Source: Marinirhabdus gelatinilytica (GTDB lineage: Bacteria; Bacteroidota; Bacteroidia; Flavobacteriales; Flavobacteriaceae). Taken from it: 64,000 bases of DNA. The DNA is taken from contig NZ_QRAO01000004.1 in assembly GCF_003353425.1 (NCBI RefSeq), positions 124,001 to 188,000 of the forward strand. Direction: 5' to 3'. Under the pieces are notes generated by a model. That model was not told the origin of the DNA, did no database searches, and saw only the letters and a program-made list of their open reading frames with translations. The translations under genes and the position numbers were made by a program. Shown here piece after piece: positions 36,601-45,408 of this stretch (position 1 is the first letter of the stretch; the number at the start of each line of letters is the position of its first letter).

Positions 36601-36652
36601 CTAACCTCTAACCTCTAACCTCTAACCTCTAACCTCTAACCTCTAACCTCTA
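36601..36652. repeat. Heptamer array CTAACCT
   Basis: Seven perfect tandem copies of CTAACCT plus a partial copy. It ends 2 bases from the stop codon of the cobalamin adenosyltransferase gene (36655-36657), on that gene's downstream side. The rest of 36465-36600 holds no recognisable feature. Confidence 0.95.
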
Positions 36653-36654
36653 AG

Positions 36655-37227
36655 TTACAGTTTTTCCGGTATCCACTTTACTTCTTCTGCTTGCAAGTCT
36701 TTGGACAACTTCCGTGCCAGTACGAATAGGTAGTCAGAAAGGCGGTTGAGGTATTGTAAAACACGTTCGTCCGTAGGTTCTATTTCGTGTAATTGTGTGG
36801 CCAGACGTTCGGCGCGACGGCATACACAGCGGGCTATGTGACAATATGACACGGTAGTGTGCCCCCCTGGAAGTACAAAGTGCGTCATTTGTGGGAGGGA
36901 GTCGTTCATAGTATCCATTTCAGTTTCGAGCAACGTGATATTTTCTTCTGAAATCTTAGGAATGTTCAATCGCTCTTTCCCACTTTTAAGCATCGCCTTT
37001 TCCGGGTCTGTTGCCAAGATGGCGCCCACGGTAAATAATCTGTCCTGTATATGAACTAGGATTTCCTTACTTCGCGGATCTATCTCTTGGTCACGTATAA
37101 GGCCGATGTAGCTGTTAAGCTCGTCCACCGTTCCGTAACTTTCAATACGTATATGGTGCTTGGGGACGCGGGTACCGCCAAAAAGGGCCGTGGTACCTTT
37201 ATCGCCTGTTTTTGTGTAGATTTTCAT
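36655..37227 (-). CDS. Cob(I)alamin adenosyltransferase, PduO type
   Basis: 190 residues from ATG 37227; the frame is open to 37293 but MKIYTKTGDKGTTALFGGTRVPK is the standard beginning. RCVCRRAERLAT near 135-146 and YLNRLSDYLFVLAR near 160-173 are the family's helix motifs with the conserved Arg and Asn. It transfers the adenosyl group of ATP to reduced cobalamin to give adenosylcobalamin. MeaB at 23-24 kb points to methylmalonyl-CoA mutase as its user. Confidence 0.92.
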   Translation of the reverse strand: MKIYTKTGDKGTTALFGGTRVPKHHIRIESYGTVDELNSYIGLIRDQEIDPRSKEILVHIQDRLFTVGAILATDPEKAMLKSGKERLNIPKISEENITLLETEMDTMNDSLPQMTHFVLPGGHTTVSYCHIARCVCRRAERLATQLHEIEPTDERVLQYLNRLSDYLFVLARKLSKDLQAEEVKWIPEKL

Positions 37228-37258
37228 GGTTGTTTTCCGCAAAGACGGAACGATTTTT

Positions 37259-37453
37259 TTAGTGATTGGTATTCTTTTTTTCTGTATCCTCACGCTCCTT
37301 CTTCCGTTCTAAATAGCCGCTCTTAAAATTTCGTTGTCTACGGTTGCGGTTGGTGTTGGTGTTCTTTTTGTTCCAGAAAAAGACGAGTACTGCCAATATA
37401 AGCAGTCCAACAATAACGAGATACGGATTGGAAAGGTCTAGTGTCAATAGCAT
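37259..37453 (-). CDS. Small single-pass membrane protein
   Basis: 64 residues. One N-terminal helix (PYLVIVGLLILAVLVFFW, about 9-26), then a very basic tail rich in Asn, Arg, Lys. No family recognised. It lies 31 bases upstream of the adenosyltransferase start, so the two may be cotranscribed. Confidence 0.55.
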   Translation of the reverse strand: MLLTLDLSNPYLVIVGLLILAVLVFFWNKKNTNTNRNRRQRNFKSGYLERKKEREDTEKKNTNH

Positions 37454-37568
37454 TATGTAAAAGTAAGAAAAATGCCGAGGAGTTAGAAGATTTTATAGGT
37501 TGATAGTTGAGTTGTTTAAAAGTTTAGTGTTGAGAAGTCTAGATGTTTAGAAGTAGGTTTTTAGTTTT

Positions 37569-37601
37569 CACTACTCACTACTCACTACTCACTACTCACT
37601 A
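37569..37601. repeat. Heptamer array CACTACT across a stop codon
   Basis: Four perfect copies of CACTACT (37569-37596) plus a partial copy. On the reverse strand the stop codon TAG (37587-37585) and the last codons of the LolD-type ATPase lie inside it, so gain or loss of one heptamer would change the C-terminus. Confidence 0.95.
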
Positions 37602-38289
37602 TCTTTTCATTCCTTACATCACTCTCCACCACACCATCGCGAAGCCTGATCACACGGTGTGCGTGCGTGGCAATATCTTCTTCGTGTGTTACAAGGATCA
37701 CAGTATTTCCAGCCGCATGGATATCATCGAAAAGTTTCATGATTTCCACTGAAGTTTTACTGTCCAGATTTCCCGTAGGTTCATCGGCCAGAATAATGGA
37801 GGGTTTGTTTACAAGAGCCCGCCCCACAGCCACACGTTGGCGTTGCCCACCGGATAACTGATTGGGACGGTGGTCCATACGGTCGCCCAGCCCTACGTCC
37901 TTTAGTACCTCTTCGGCACGGGCGTGGCGTTCGGCTTTGGAGGCCCCGGCATACACCATAGGCAGGGCTACGTTTTCTAATGCCGTAGTTCTTGGTAACA
38001 GGTTAAAGGTTTGGAAGACAAAACCTATTTCTTTGTTGCGTATTTCGGCCAGCTCGTCGTCGCTTAGGTTGCTTACATCCACGCCGTTCAGTTCGTAACT
38101 ACCGGCAGTGGGGGTGTCCAGACAGCCCAGGAGGTTCATCAAGGTAGATTTTCCCGAACCCGAAGGTCCCATGAGTGCAACATAATCCCCTTTTTCTATA
38201 TCAAGGTCTATCCCTTTTAATACGTGGACAATTTCTTGTCCCAATGGGAAGTCGCGGATGATATTTCGTATTTTAATGACTAAGCTCAT
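37585..38289 (-). CDS. ABC transporter ATP-binding protein, LolD/MacB type
   Basis: 234 residues. Walker [10 protein letters not shown] near 40-48, Q-loop, signature LSGGQRQRV near 144-152, Walker [14 protein letters not shown]-loop LVTHEED. The [19 protein letters not shown] stretch is typical of the LolD/MacB/FtsE subgroup that drives lipoprotein release or tripartite export. Its permease is not adjacent. The last residues (VSSE and stop) are written by a heptamer array. Confidence 0.88.
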   Translation of the reverse strand: MSLVIKIRNIIRDFPLGQEIVHVLKGIDLDIEKGDYVALMGPSGSGKSTLMNLLGCLDTPTAGSYELNGVDVSNLSDDELAEIRNKEIGFVFQTFNLLPRTTALENVALPMVYAGASKAERHARAEEVLKDVGLGDRMDHRPNQLSGGQRQRVAVGRALVNKPSIILADEPTGNLDSKTSVEIMKLFDDIHAAGNTVILVTHEEDIATHAHRVIRLRDGVVESDVRNEKIVSSE

Positions 38290-38300
38290 ACACCGCTATG

Positions 38301-38316
38301 GTCCCCTCGAGGGGAC
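38301..38316. repeat. Perfect 16-bp GC-rich palindrome
   Basis: GTCCCCTCGAGGGGAC, followed by ATTTTTT, just upstream of the LolD-type gene on the far side from its start. It resembles the elements near 62.7 kb. The remaining gap 38317-38563 holds no recognisable gene. Confidence 0.7.
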
Positions 38317-38563
38317 ATTTTTTAATGGTTAACTGTAAATTTGGTTATTGGACGCAAAGGTAACGATGTTGTTACAGATTTTAATAGAGGAATTGAGTGA
38401 TTGTTAGTTTAGAGTTGAACAGTTTTTAACGTTTTTGAAAAAAGATTGGCAATAAAAATCCACAAACCACAAAATCACCAAAGGTAGTGTTTAAGGGTTT
38501 AGGAGTTGAGAGGTTTAGTGTACGTGTTGGTTTTGTTCAAAGCTCACGCCTCACTGCCCACCA

Positions 38564-39337
38564 CTACACCCTAATCCTGAAATGCTGTTTGGGCTGTTCG
38601 CTCCGGAAGAAGACCAATCCCCATTGAAAGGTGTCAATACTCACCGTTACTTTGGGGTGGTTGTAAATTTGCTGCCATGCCTCTGTCATTTCGGGGCTCC
38701 AGTAAATATCGTCAAAAATAATGATGGAGTCTTTATGGATGTGCTTCAGCAATCTTTCAAAATACCGAAGGGTCGCTTCCTTGTCGTGGTTTCCATCCAC
38801 ATACACAAAATCGAAAACTTCAGGATTGTGTTGCTGAAAAAACTGCTCAAATGTTAAGGTTTCGGTTGTGCTATTTTCAATCCCGAAGCTATTGAAATAC
38901 TGTTGTGCCTTTGCTGAAGTTGCGGGACAGCCCTCTACCGTTGTAACGGTGCCGTTGGGATTGCCGGTTGCCATCGCTACGGTGCCCATTCCTAATGAAG
39001 TGCCCAGTTCTAACAGGTTGTTTGGTTGGAAATAACGTGCCAATCGAAATAGCAATTGCTGCCGCTTAATAGGTATTCCTGCATTTTTTGCAATGGCTTT
39101 TACCGTACGCTCGTTGCTTTTGAAGACCCGGGAGCCTGCGCCAAAATCGGTAATTGAAATGGTCGAGGTGTCTCGAAGTAGCTTCTTTCGGTGTTGTTCC
39201 AGCATATCGTAGCCTTGATGCTTTTGGGTGTCATAAAAACATTTGGTAACCAAATCGTACACAAAAGGGGAGTGCACCCCGTGCTGGTTGGTGGAGCAGA
39301 GGAGGAAGTTTAGGTATGATTTGAGTTGGTAAAACAC
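38564..39337 (-). CDS. Class I SAM-dependent O-methyltransferase-like protein
   Basis: 257 residues. LLELGTSLGMGTVAMATGNPNGTVTTVEGCP (in parts; SAM motif I near 113-123), FDFVYVDGNHDKEATLRYFERLL (motif with the metal-binding Asp) and IIFDDIYWSPEMTEAW match the Methyltransf_24 family. The acceptor is unknown. A 208-bp gap with no recognisable feature separates it from the ABC-F gene. Confidence 0.8.
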   Translation of the reverse strand: MFYQLKSYLNFLLCSTNQHGVHSPFVYDLVTKCFYDTQKHQGYDMLEQHRKKLLRDTSTISITDFGAGSRVFKSNERTVKAIAKNAGIPIKRQQLLFRLARYFQPNNLLELGTSLGMGTVAMATGNPNGTVTTVEGCPATSAKAQQYFNSFGIENSTTETLTFEQFFQQHNPEVFDFVYVDGNHDKEATLRYFERLLKHIHKDSIIIFDDIYWSPEMTEAWQQIYNHPKVTVSIDTFQWGLVFFRSEQPKQHFRIRV

Positions 39338-39545
39338 ATCTTACGTTTTCAGTGGTAGTGACAGTTTGCAGTATCTATATATTTTTTTTGCCCTTCGATA
39401 TTTTTTTACTTTCCTGATTAATCTGTGACAGGCTATGCCTCGTAAATTCTCTTAGGATACTTTCATATTGGAGTTTGTTATTTGCTTTTTTTGATATTTT
39501 GCTGCTGCAGCTCACTGCAAGTGTCCGCGTCCTACCCGCAGCCAA

Positions 39546-41411
39546 CTACCCTTCCAATTTCTCACTCAACTCAAACCAACGCATTTCCTTTTCTGAGATG
39601 CTATCTATAATTTCTTGCAAAACTTTGGACTGTTTGTCTATTTCCTCGCCGTCCCAGCCTTCGGTGGCAAATTTGTTCTGGAGGGCTTCCCTTTCTTTTT
39701 CCAGGGTTGCTATTTCTTTTTCTAGGCGGCTGTGTTCTTTCTGTTCGTTATAGCTGAGTTTTGCTTTGGTCTGGTCTTTTTTCCAATCGTTTTTGGGCTT
39801 TGTATTTTCTTCCGAAGCGCTCTTTGAAGGCTTGCTGTCCTCGTATACCCTATAGTCGCTATAGTTGCCAGGAAAATCCTGTATCTCGCCTTCTCCTTTA
39901 AACACAAAGAGATGGTCCACGATCTTGTCCATAAAATAACGGTCGTGAGAAACCACGATGAGACAACCCGGAAAGTCCAGTAAAAAACTCTCCAGCACGT
40001 TTAAGGTTACAATGTCCAGATCGTTAGTGGGTTCATCTAGAATCAGAAAATTGGGGTTTTTGATGAGGACGGTGCATAAGTATAGGCGTTTCCGTTCACC
40101 ACCACTCAACTTTTCAACAAAATCGTATTGCTTTTTACGGTCGAAGAGAAAACGTTCCAACAGTTGTGCTGCTGAAATTTGCCGCCCCTTTTTCAGTGGG
40201 ATATAATCGCCAAATTCCCGCACCACCTCAATTACTTTTTGTCCGGGTTTAATGGTAATTCCCTTTTGGGTGTAGTAGCCAAACTGCACTGTTTCACCTA
40301 TTACAACCTTCCCCGTATCTGGCACGAGCTGTCCCGTGAGCATGTTGAGAAATGTAGATTTCCCGGTTCCGTTCTTGCCTATGATACCAACTCGTTCGCC
40401 TTTCAGAAAATTGTAATCGAAGTTGTTAAAGAGTTCCTTGTCGCCATAGCTTTTGGAAACATTGTGCAGCTCTACCACTTTAGTGCCCAAACGTTCCATG
40501 TTCAGTTCCAGTTGTACCTCGTGGTCGTTGCGGCGCTGGTGGGCACGCTGTTTTATTTCAGAAAAATCGTCAATACGGCTTTTGCTCTTGGTGGTACGGG
40601 CCTTGGGTTGGCGGCGCATCCAGTCCAGTTCTTTTTTGTAGAGCTGTTTTGCCTTCGCGGTCTCGGTGGCTTGGTTCTCTATGCGTGCGTCCCTTTTTTC
40701 CAGATAGTAACTGTAGTTTCCTTTATAGCTGTATAGGTTGCCCTCGTCCAGTTCAATAATCTGGTTGCATACACGCTCCAAGAAATAACGGTCGTGGGTT
40801 ACCATGAAGATGGTAAAATTTTCAGTTGCGAACAGCTGTTCCAGCCACTCGATCATTTCCAGATCCAGATGGTTGGTGGGCTCGTCCATGATAAGGAGAT
40901 CTGGATTTTGCAATAGGGCCGAGGCCAATGCAAGTCTTTTCTTTTGTCCCCCAGAGAGATTTTTCACCTTTAAGTTAAGGTCGTCCAATTTCAGTTTGTA
41001 GAGAATTTGGGTGTAGCGGGTCTCAAAATCCCAGGCATTGTGGGCATCCATGGCATCGAAAGCTGCTTGGTAGGTTTCGGTATCTTGGGGATTTTTGAGT
41101 GCCTTTTCGTATTGTGCGATGATGTTGAGGATGGGATTGTCCGAGGCTAAAATAGTTTCCTCGATGGTAAGCCCTGGGTCCAAATTGGGTTCTTGGGATA
41201 AAAAAGCCGTTTTCAAGTTTTTTCTGAAAACGATCTCGCCAGTATCTGGGCTGTCTTCCCCAGAGAGCATGTTGAGTAGGGAGGTTTTTCCGGTTCCGTT
41301 CTTGGCAACAAAACCTATTTTTTGTCCCTCATTGATGCCGAAGGAAATTTCAGAAAAGAGAACACGTTCTCCGTACGATTTTGCTATATTTTCTACCGAA
41401 AGGTAATTCAC
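39546..41411 (-). CDS. ABC-F family ATPase
   Basis: 621 residues from GTG 41411. Two ABC domains without membrane parts: GKNGTGKTSLLN-like first Walker A (VAKNGTGKTSLL near 34-45) with LSGGQKKRLALA, and second GIIGKNGTGKSTFLN with LSGGERKRLYL. The linker (about 230-310) is Arg/Lys-rich. A C-terminal coiled coil (about 545-620) resembles the Uup DNA- or ribosome-binding tail. ABC-F proteins act on ribosomes rather than transport. Divergent from the polysaccharide locus. Confidence 0.92.
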   Translation of the reverse strand: MNYLSVENIAKSYGERVLFSEISFGINEGQKIGFVAKNGTGKTSLLNMLSGEDSPDTGEIVFRKNLKTAFLSQEPNLDPGLTIEETILASDNPILNIIAQYEKALKNPQDTETYQAAFDAMDAHNAWDFETRYTQILYKLKLDDLNLKVKNLSGGQKKRLALASALLQNPDLLIMDEPTNHLDLEMIEWLEQLFATENFTIFMVTHDRYFLERVCNQIIELDEGNLYSYKGNYSYYLEKRDARIENQATETAKAKQLYKKELDWMRRQPKARTTKSKSRIDDFSEIKQRAHQRRNDHEVQLELNMERLGTKVVELHNVSKSYGDKELFNNFDYNFLKGERVGIIGKNGTGKSTFLNMLTGQLVPDTGKVVIGETVQFGYYTQKGITIKPGQKVIEVVREFGDYIPLKKGRQISAAQLLERFLFDRKKQYDFVEKLSGGERKRLYLCTVLIKNPNFLILDEPTNDLDIVTLNVLESFLLDFPGCLIVVSHDRYFMDKIVDHLFVFKGEGEIQDFPGNYSDYRVYEDSKPSKSASEENTKPKNDWKKDQTKAKLSYNEQKEHSRLEKEIATLEKEREALQNKFATEGWDGEEIDKQSKVLQEIIDSISEKEMRWFELSEKLEG

Positions 41412-41486
41412 TGTACAATTTTTTGCAAAATAAGCAGTTTTTCAGCAGAACCCACAAAATACCTTTCATTATTACATTGGTTGGTT

Positions 41487-41494
41487 TATATTTG
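41487..41494 (+). promoter_or_regulatory. Candidate promoter of the polysaccharide locus
   Basis: TATATTTG, an exact TAnnTTTG, 22 bases before ATG 41516, with TTTC at 41464-41467 at 19-base spacing as a weak -33 element. It is the only good candidate before the wza-wzc genes. Confidence 0.5.
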
Positions 41495-41515
41495 TCGCAT
41501 TACAACCCTGCCCTT

Positions 41516-42310
41516 ATGAACTGTAAGTACCTGTTCTTGTTATTGGTTACCGTCCTTGGGTTTACTTCCTGCATCTCTACCAAGCAGTTGGAATACCTTC
41601 AGGAGGACACTGCTGCCAAGGACACCCTCTATTCCCTGAACAAAAAGCAAGAGCCCTATAGAGTACAGGTAAACGACCTCTTGAGCATTAGAGGAAAAGC
41701 ACTGGATCCTGAGTTTGTAAGTACATTCAATCCTACGGGTGAGACCAATCCCAATGCTACAGGGGAAGAGCGTTTGTACTACGATGGTTTTGTGGTAGAT
41801 CCCCACGGAAATATACGAATCCCTAAATTAGGTGAGGTAGCCGTGCTTGGGCTCACCGTAGATGAAATACGGGAGAAGATTGAAAAACAGCTCACCGATG
41901 AGTATTTTAAACCAGAAGCCGAACTATTTATTACCGTAAAACTTGCAGGGATACGATATACCATTAACGGGGAGATAGGTGCCCCAGGCTCCCAGATTAT
42001 CTATAGGGACGCCATTACCATTATGGAAGCCATAGCCAATAGTGGCGATATTACGCTCACGGGCGACAGAAGCGATGTGGTGATTATTCGTCAATATCCA
42101 GCAGGACAGAAGGTTCACCATATAGACCTTACCTCCATAAATGCTATGAACTCACCCTATTATTGGATACAGCCCAACGATTTGATCCTGATAAACCCAT
42201 TGCCGCAAAAGGCGTTGGGGACTGGTACTACGGGACTGCAATCGTTTACAACCATACTTACCGTTTTTACTGCTTTGGTAACAACGGTTCTATTATTTAC
42301 TAGGTTATAA
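41516..42310 (+). CDS. Polysaccharide export outer-membrane lipoprotein, Wza-like
   Basis: 264 residues from ATG 41516; the frame is open to 41381 but the lipoprotein signal MNCKYLFLLLVTVLGFTSC starts here (Cys19). PYRVQVNDLLSIRGKAL is the Poly_export domain start; IRIPKLGEVAVLGLTVDEI and ITVKLAGIRYTINGEIGAPG form the following SLBB-like domain. A C-terminal hydrophobic helix ends the protein. It forms the outer-membrane pore for capsule or exopolysaccharide. Overlaps wzc by one base. Confidence 0.9.
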   Translation: MNCKYLFLLLVTVLGFTSCISTKQLEYLQEDTAAKDTLYSLNKKQEPYRVQVNDLLSIRGKALDPEFVSTFNPTGETNPNATGEERLYYDGFVVDPHGNIRIPKLGEVAVLGLTVDEIREKIEKQLTDEYFKPEAELFITVKLAGIRYTINGEIGAPGSQIIYRDAITIMEAIANSGDITLTGDRSDVVIIRQYPAGQKVHHIDLTSINAMNSPYYWIQPNDLILINPLPQKALGTGTTGLQSFTTILTVFTALVTTVLLFTRL

Positions 42311-44784
42311 TGAGCGAAGATTTTAACATAAACGACGTACAGATAAACTTCGACTTTAAGGGGTTTTTGTTCAAGCTATTGAGCTATTGGCCGCTGTTTC
42401 TTGTTTCCTTGGCCATTGCTTTTGGAATTGCGTATTACATAAATGTTAGGAAGTTGGCAGTGTACCGAATGAACACCTTGGTAACTATAAAGGACGACCA
42501 AAACCCGTTCTTTACGGCCAATACAAGTCTCACCTTCAACTGGGGAGGAACTACCGACAAGGTAAACACCGCTGTTGTAACGTTGAATTCCCGTACCCAT
42601 AATGAGAAAGTGGTGGATAGGCTTCAGTATTACTTGAATTACAAGAGGGACGGGGAGTACCAAAAGGTAGACGCTTACAAACAAACCCCGTTTTTTGTGA
42701 AGGTAGATACTACGAGAGCCCAGCTACTAGGGCAGGAGTTTACCGTGGTGTTCAAGGACTCGGTCAATTTTACGCTTACTGCTGAAATCTTAGAGGAGGG
42801 CAACAAAAGTTTCCAAACATACAATGCTGAAAAAGAAAAGGAGAGGCGCTTTGTGCCCAGTGGTACTTTTAAAGAGTCCTTTAAAATAGGTGAGCTTGTT
42901 AAAACCCCGTATTTTAACGGAATATTTGTGCCCAACCAAGAGCTTTCGGTAAAGGCCAATAAGCCCTATTACCTTAGTTTTTCAAACTTTGATAGTGCTG
43001 TGAAGGGGTATTTGGATATCACGGTAACCCCGGCTTCTTCAGGATCTTCAGTATTGAATTTAGGTCTTACGGGTAAGAACAAGGCACGAATTGTAGATTA
43101 CCTGAACAGCTCTGTGCAGGTGTTGAGTGATGACATGCTGGAGCGAAAGAATCTTTTTGCTACCAAAACCATAAAGTTTATAGATAGTAGTCTTGGGGTG
43201 AAATCGAAAGAATTAAAGGATGTTGAGCAAGAACTCAACGAATTTAAGGATAAGAATGCAGTATTCAACCTTGAAGCTGAAGGAGCTGAAATAAAATCTA
43301 AACTTAGTGCGCTCGATATAAGGAAAGAAAACGTAGATAGAGAATTGAACTACTACAACGCGCTTGAAGATTACTTGCGCACGCGCAACGATTATAGGGA
43401 TGTACCGGCACCCTCTGTGGCGGGTATTACAGAGTCCAGTATTGTCACTGGGGTATCGCAGATTGTAAGCCTTGCACAACGGCGAAACACCTTGGAATAT
43501 AGCTATAAGGAGGGGGCCACCCCACTTTTGGATATAGACAGGCAGATTGATGCCGTAAAAAAAGTGTTGCTTGAAAACATAACCTCTACCAAGGGATTGA
43601 AGAACCAAGAGCTCCAAAACATTAATAGGGAGATAAGTTCGCTAGAATTTCAAATACGGAAACTACCAAAAGAGCAACAAGATCTTTTGAAAATTGAAAG
43701 ACAGTATACTTTAAATGAAGCAGTATATAATATTTTCCTTTCCAAAAAAAGTGAAGCAGATCTCGTAAAGGCAGCAAACGTAAGTGATGTACAGGTAATC
43801 GATGAGGCAAAGGATACAGGGGGTGGAAAGATAGGCCCCAATACACAACTCAATTATGTAATGGCATTCCTTTTTGGCTTGCTCATTCCTTTTGTGTTTG
43901 TGTTCCTAAGGGTGTTCTTTGACACCAAGGTCCACCATTTAAATGACGTGGAGCGCAACTCCAAGATTCCTATCCTTGGTGTGATAGGGAAGAGCCGTAT
44001 GGATGGAAACCTTGCCGTACTTAACAAGCCTAAATCCTCTATTGCGGAAGCTTTTAGAGCACTGCGTTCTGGGCTTCAGTTTTTGTATAGGAAGCAGGGT
44101 ATCGAGGGTTGCAAGACCGTACTGGTAACCTCTTCGGTGAGTGGGGAGGGGAAAACATTTACGGCCATTAACATAGCTTCGGTATTTGCGCTTAGTGAGA
44201 AGAAAACGGTACTGGTAGGACTAGATCTTAGGAAGCCAAAGATTTTTGACGATTTCGAGATTACCAATTCTATCGGTGTGGTCAATTATTTGGTAAATGA
44301 TGCAACTGTCACAGATATTGTACAGCCTACAAGAGTTTCAAATCTGGATATCATTACCTCAGGACCCATACCGCCCAATCCTTCAGAATTATTGATGAGC
44401 GAGCGTATGGAGTTGCTGGTCGAACAGTTGAAGCAGGAATACGATTACATCATCCTGGATACCCCGCCTATGGGCTTGGTTGCAGATTCCTTGGAACTGT
44501 TGAAATATGCCGATGCAACCATTTATATGATCCGTCAAAATTATACCCGCAAACGTATGTTGGGTATGATAAACGAAAAGTACAAACGTGGAGAGGTAAA
44601 GAACATCAGCTTTGTATTGAACTATTACGAAGAAAAGGCCAAATACGGCTATGGTTATGGCTATGGTTACGGCTATGGCTATGGTTACGGAGGCTATGGA
44701 AAATATGGCAACGGGTATCACGAAGAAGAAAAACCCAAAGGCTATTGGCAACGGTTCCTAGGATTTTTCCGCAGAAAAAAATAA
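42310..44784 (+). CDS. Polysaccharide co-polymerase and tyrosine autokinase, Wzc-like
   Basis: 824 residues. Wzz domain with helices near 24-44 and 515-540, long periplasmic coiled coils between them, and the BY-kinase domain: Walker A SSVSGEGKT near 612-620, Walker A' VLVGLDLRKPK, Walker B YDYIILDTPP. The C-terminus carries at least nine Tyr in a Tyr-Gly repeat (about 778-800) before a basic end RRKK. Wzc controls chain length and export through cyclic phosphorylation of this tail. The DNA of the tail is a near-tandem repeat of GGCTATGGTTAC. Confidence 0.93.
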   Translation: MSEDFNINDVQINFDFKGFLFKLLSYWPLFLVSLAIAFGIAYYINVRKLAVYRMNTLVTIKDDQNPFFTANTSLTFNWGGTTDKVNTAVVTLNSRTHNEKVVDRLQYYLNYKRDGEYQKVDAYKQTPFFVKVDTTRAQLLGQEFTVVFKDSVNFTLTAEILEEGNKSFQTYNAEKEKERRFVPSGTFKESFKIGELVKTPYFNGIFVPNQELSVKANKPYYLSFSNFDSAVKGYLDITVTPASSGSSVLNLGLTGKNKARIVDYLNSSVQVLSDDMLERKNLFATKTIKFIDSSLGVKSKELKDVEQELNEFKDKNAVFNLEAEGAEIKSKLSALDIRKENVDRELNYYNALEDYLRTRNDYRDVPAPSVAGITESSIVTGVSQIVSLAQRRNTLEYSYKEGATPLLDIDRQIDAVKKVLLENITSTKGLKNQELQNINREISSLEFQIRKLPKEQQDLLKIERQYTLNEAVYNIFLSKKSEADLVKAANVSDVQVIDEAKDTGGGKIGPNTQLNYVMAFLFGLLIPFVFVFLRVFFDTKVHHLNDVERNSKIPILGVIGKSRMDGNLAVLNKPKSSIAEAFRALRSGLQFLYRKQGIEGCKTVLVTSSVSGEGKTFTAINIASVFALSEKKTVLVGLDLRKPKIFDDFEITNSIGVVNYLVNDATVTDIVQPTRVSNLDIITSGPIPPNPSELLMSERMELLVEQLKQEYDYIILDTPPMGLVADSLELLKYADATIYMIRQNYTRKRMLGMINEKYKRGEVKNISFVLNYYEEKAKYGYGYGYGYGYGYGYGGYGKYGNGYHEEEKPKGYWQRFLGFFRRKK

Positions 44785-44809
44785 CAACTGGTGCGGCACC
44801 CACTTATTT

Positions 44810-45403
44810 ATGCTTACCAAAAAGCAACAACTCACCAAGCGTATCTTTGACCTAAGTCTTACACTTTTAATAATCCCTTTTGTGATAATTCCCGTACTTT
44901 TATTCCTCCTTATAGCAACGGTTGTGACGGGAAAAAACGGACTGTTTTCACAAATAAGGATAGGACAGTTCGGAAAGTATTTTAGGCTCTATAAAATAAG
45001 GTCCCTAAAAAAAGAGAACCACGAGGATATCTTTGCTATACGAAAGAACGAAACTGTTTTTGGAAGTTGGTTGCGACGTAGCAAACTGGACGAACTGCCG
45101 CAATTATGGAACGTTCTTGTAGGAGACATGAGCTGGGTAGGCCCTAGACCCGATGTGCCGGGCTATGCAGATATGCTGAAGGGAAACGATAGAGAACTCT
45201 TATTGTTGAAACCAGGGATTACCGGCCCTGCAACCTTGAAATATAAAAATGAAGACAAATTGCTATTAAAGCAACCAAACCCAACCGAATATAACGACAC
45301 GGTAATTTGGCCGGACAAGGTCAGGCTCAATATTGCGTATGCCGAAGACTGGAGTATTATAAAAGACGTTGTGTATATAGTAAAGTCTGTTTTTGGGAAT
45401 TAA
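44810..45403 (+). CDS. Initiating phosphoglycosyl transferase (bacterial sugar transferase)
   Basis: 197 residues, the small single-domain form. One N-terminal re-entrant/membrane helix (about 14-38), then IRIGQFGKYFRLYKIRSL, RRSKLDELPQLWNVLVGDMSWVGPRP (in parts) with the catalytic Asp-Glu pair. It transfers a sugar phosphate from a UDP-sugar to undecaprenyl phosphate and so starts the repeat unit. Follows wzc by 25 bases. Confidence 0.92.
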   Translation: MLTKKQQLTKRIFDLSLTLLIIPFVIIPVLLFLLIATVVTGKNGLFSQIRIGQFGKYFRLYKIRSLKKENHEDIFAIRKNETVFGSWLRRSKLDELPQLWNVLVGDMSWVGPRPDVPGYADMLKGNDRELLLLKPGITGPATLKYKNEDKLLLKQPNPTEYNDTVIWPDKVRLNIAYAEDWSIIKDVVYIVKSVFGN

Positions 45404-45408
45404 CATAA

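Noticed and set aside
36601-36652. Telomere-like CTAACCT repeat as a chromosome end or linear element
   Set aside because: It lies between ordinary genes in a continuous chromosome and is only about seven copies long; other heptamers in the window behave the same way.
39338-39545. Possible RNA gene in the gap upstream of the methyltransferase
   Set aside because: No tRNA-like fold, terminator or promoter pair could be recognised by eye.
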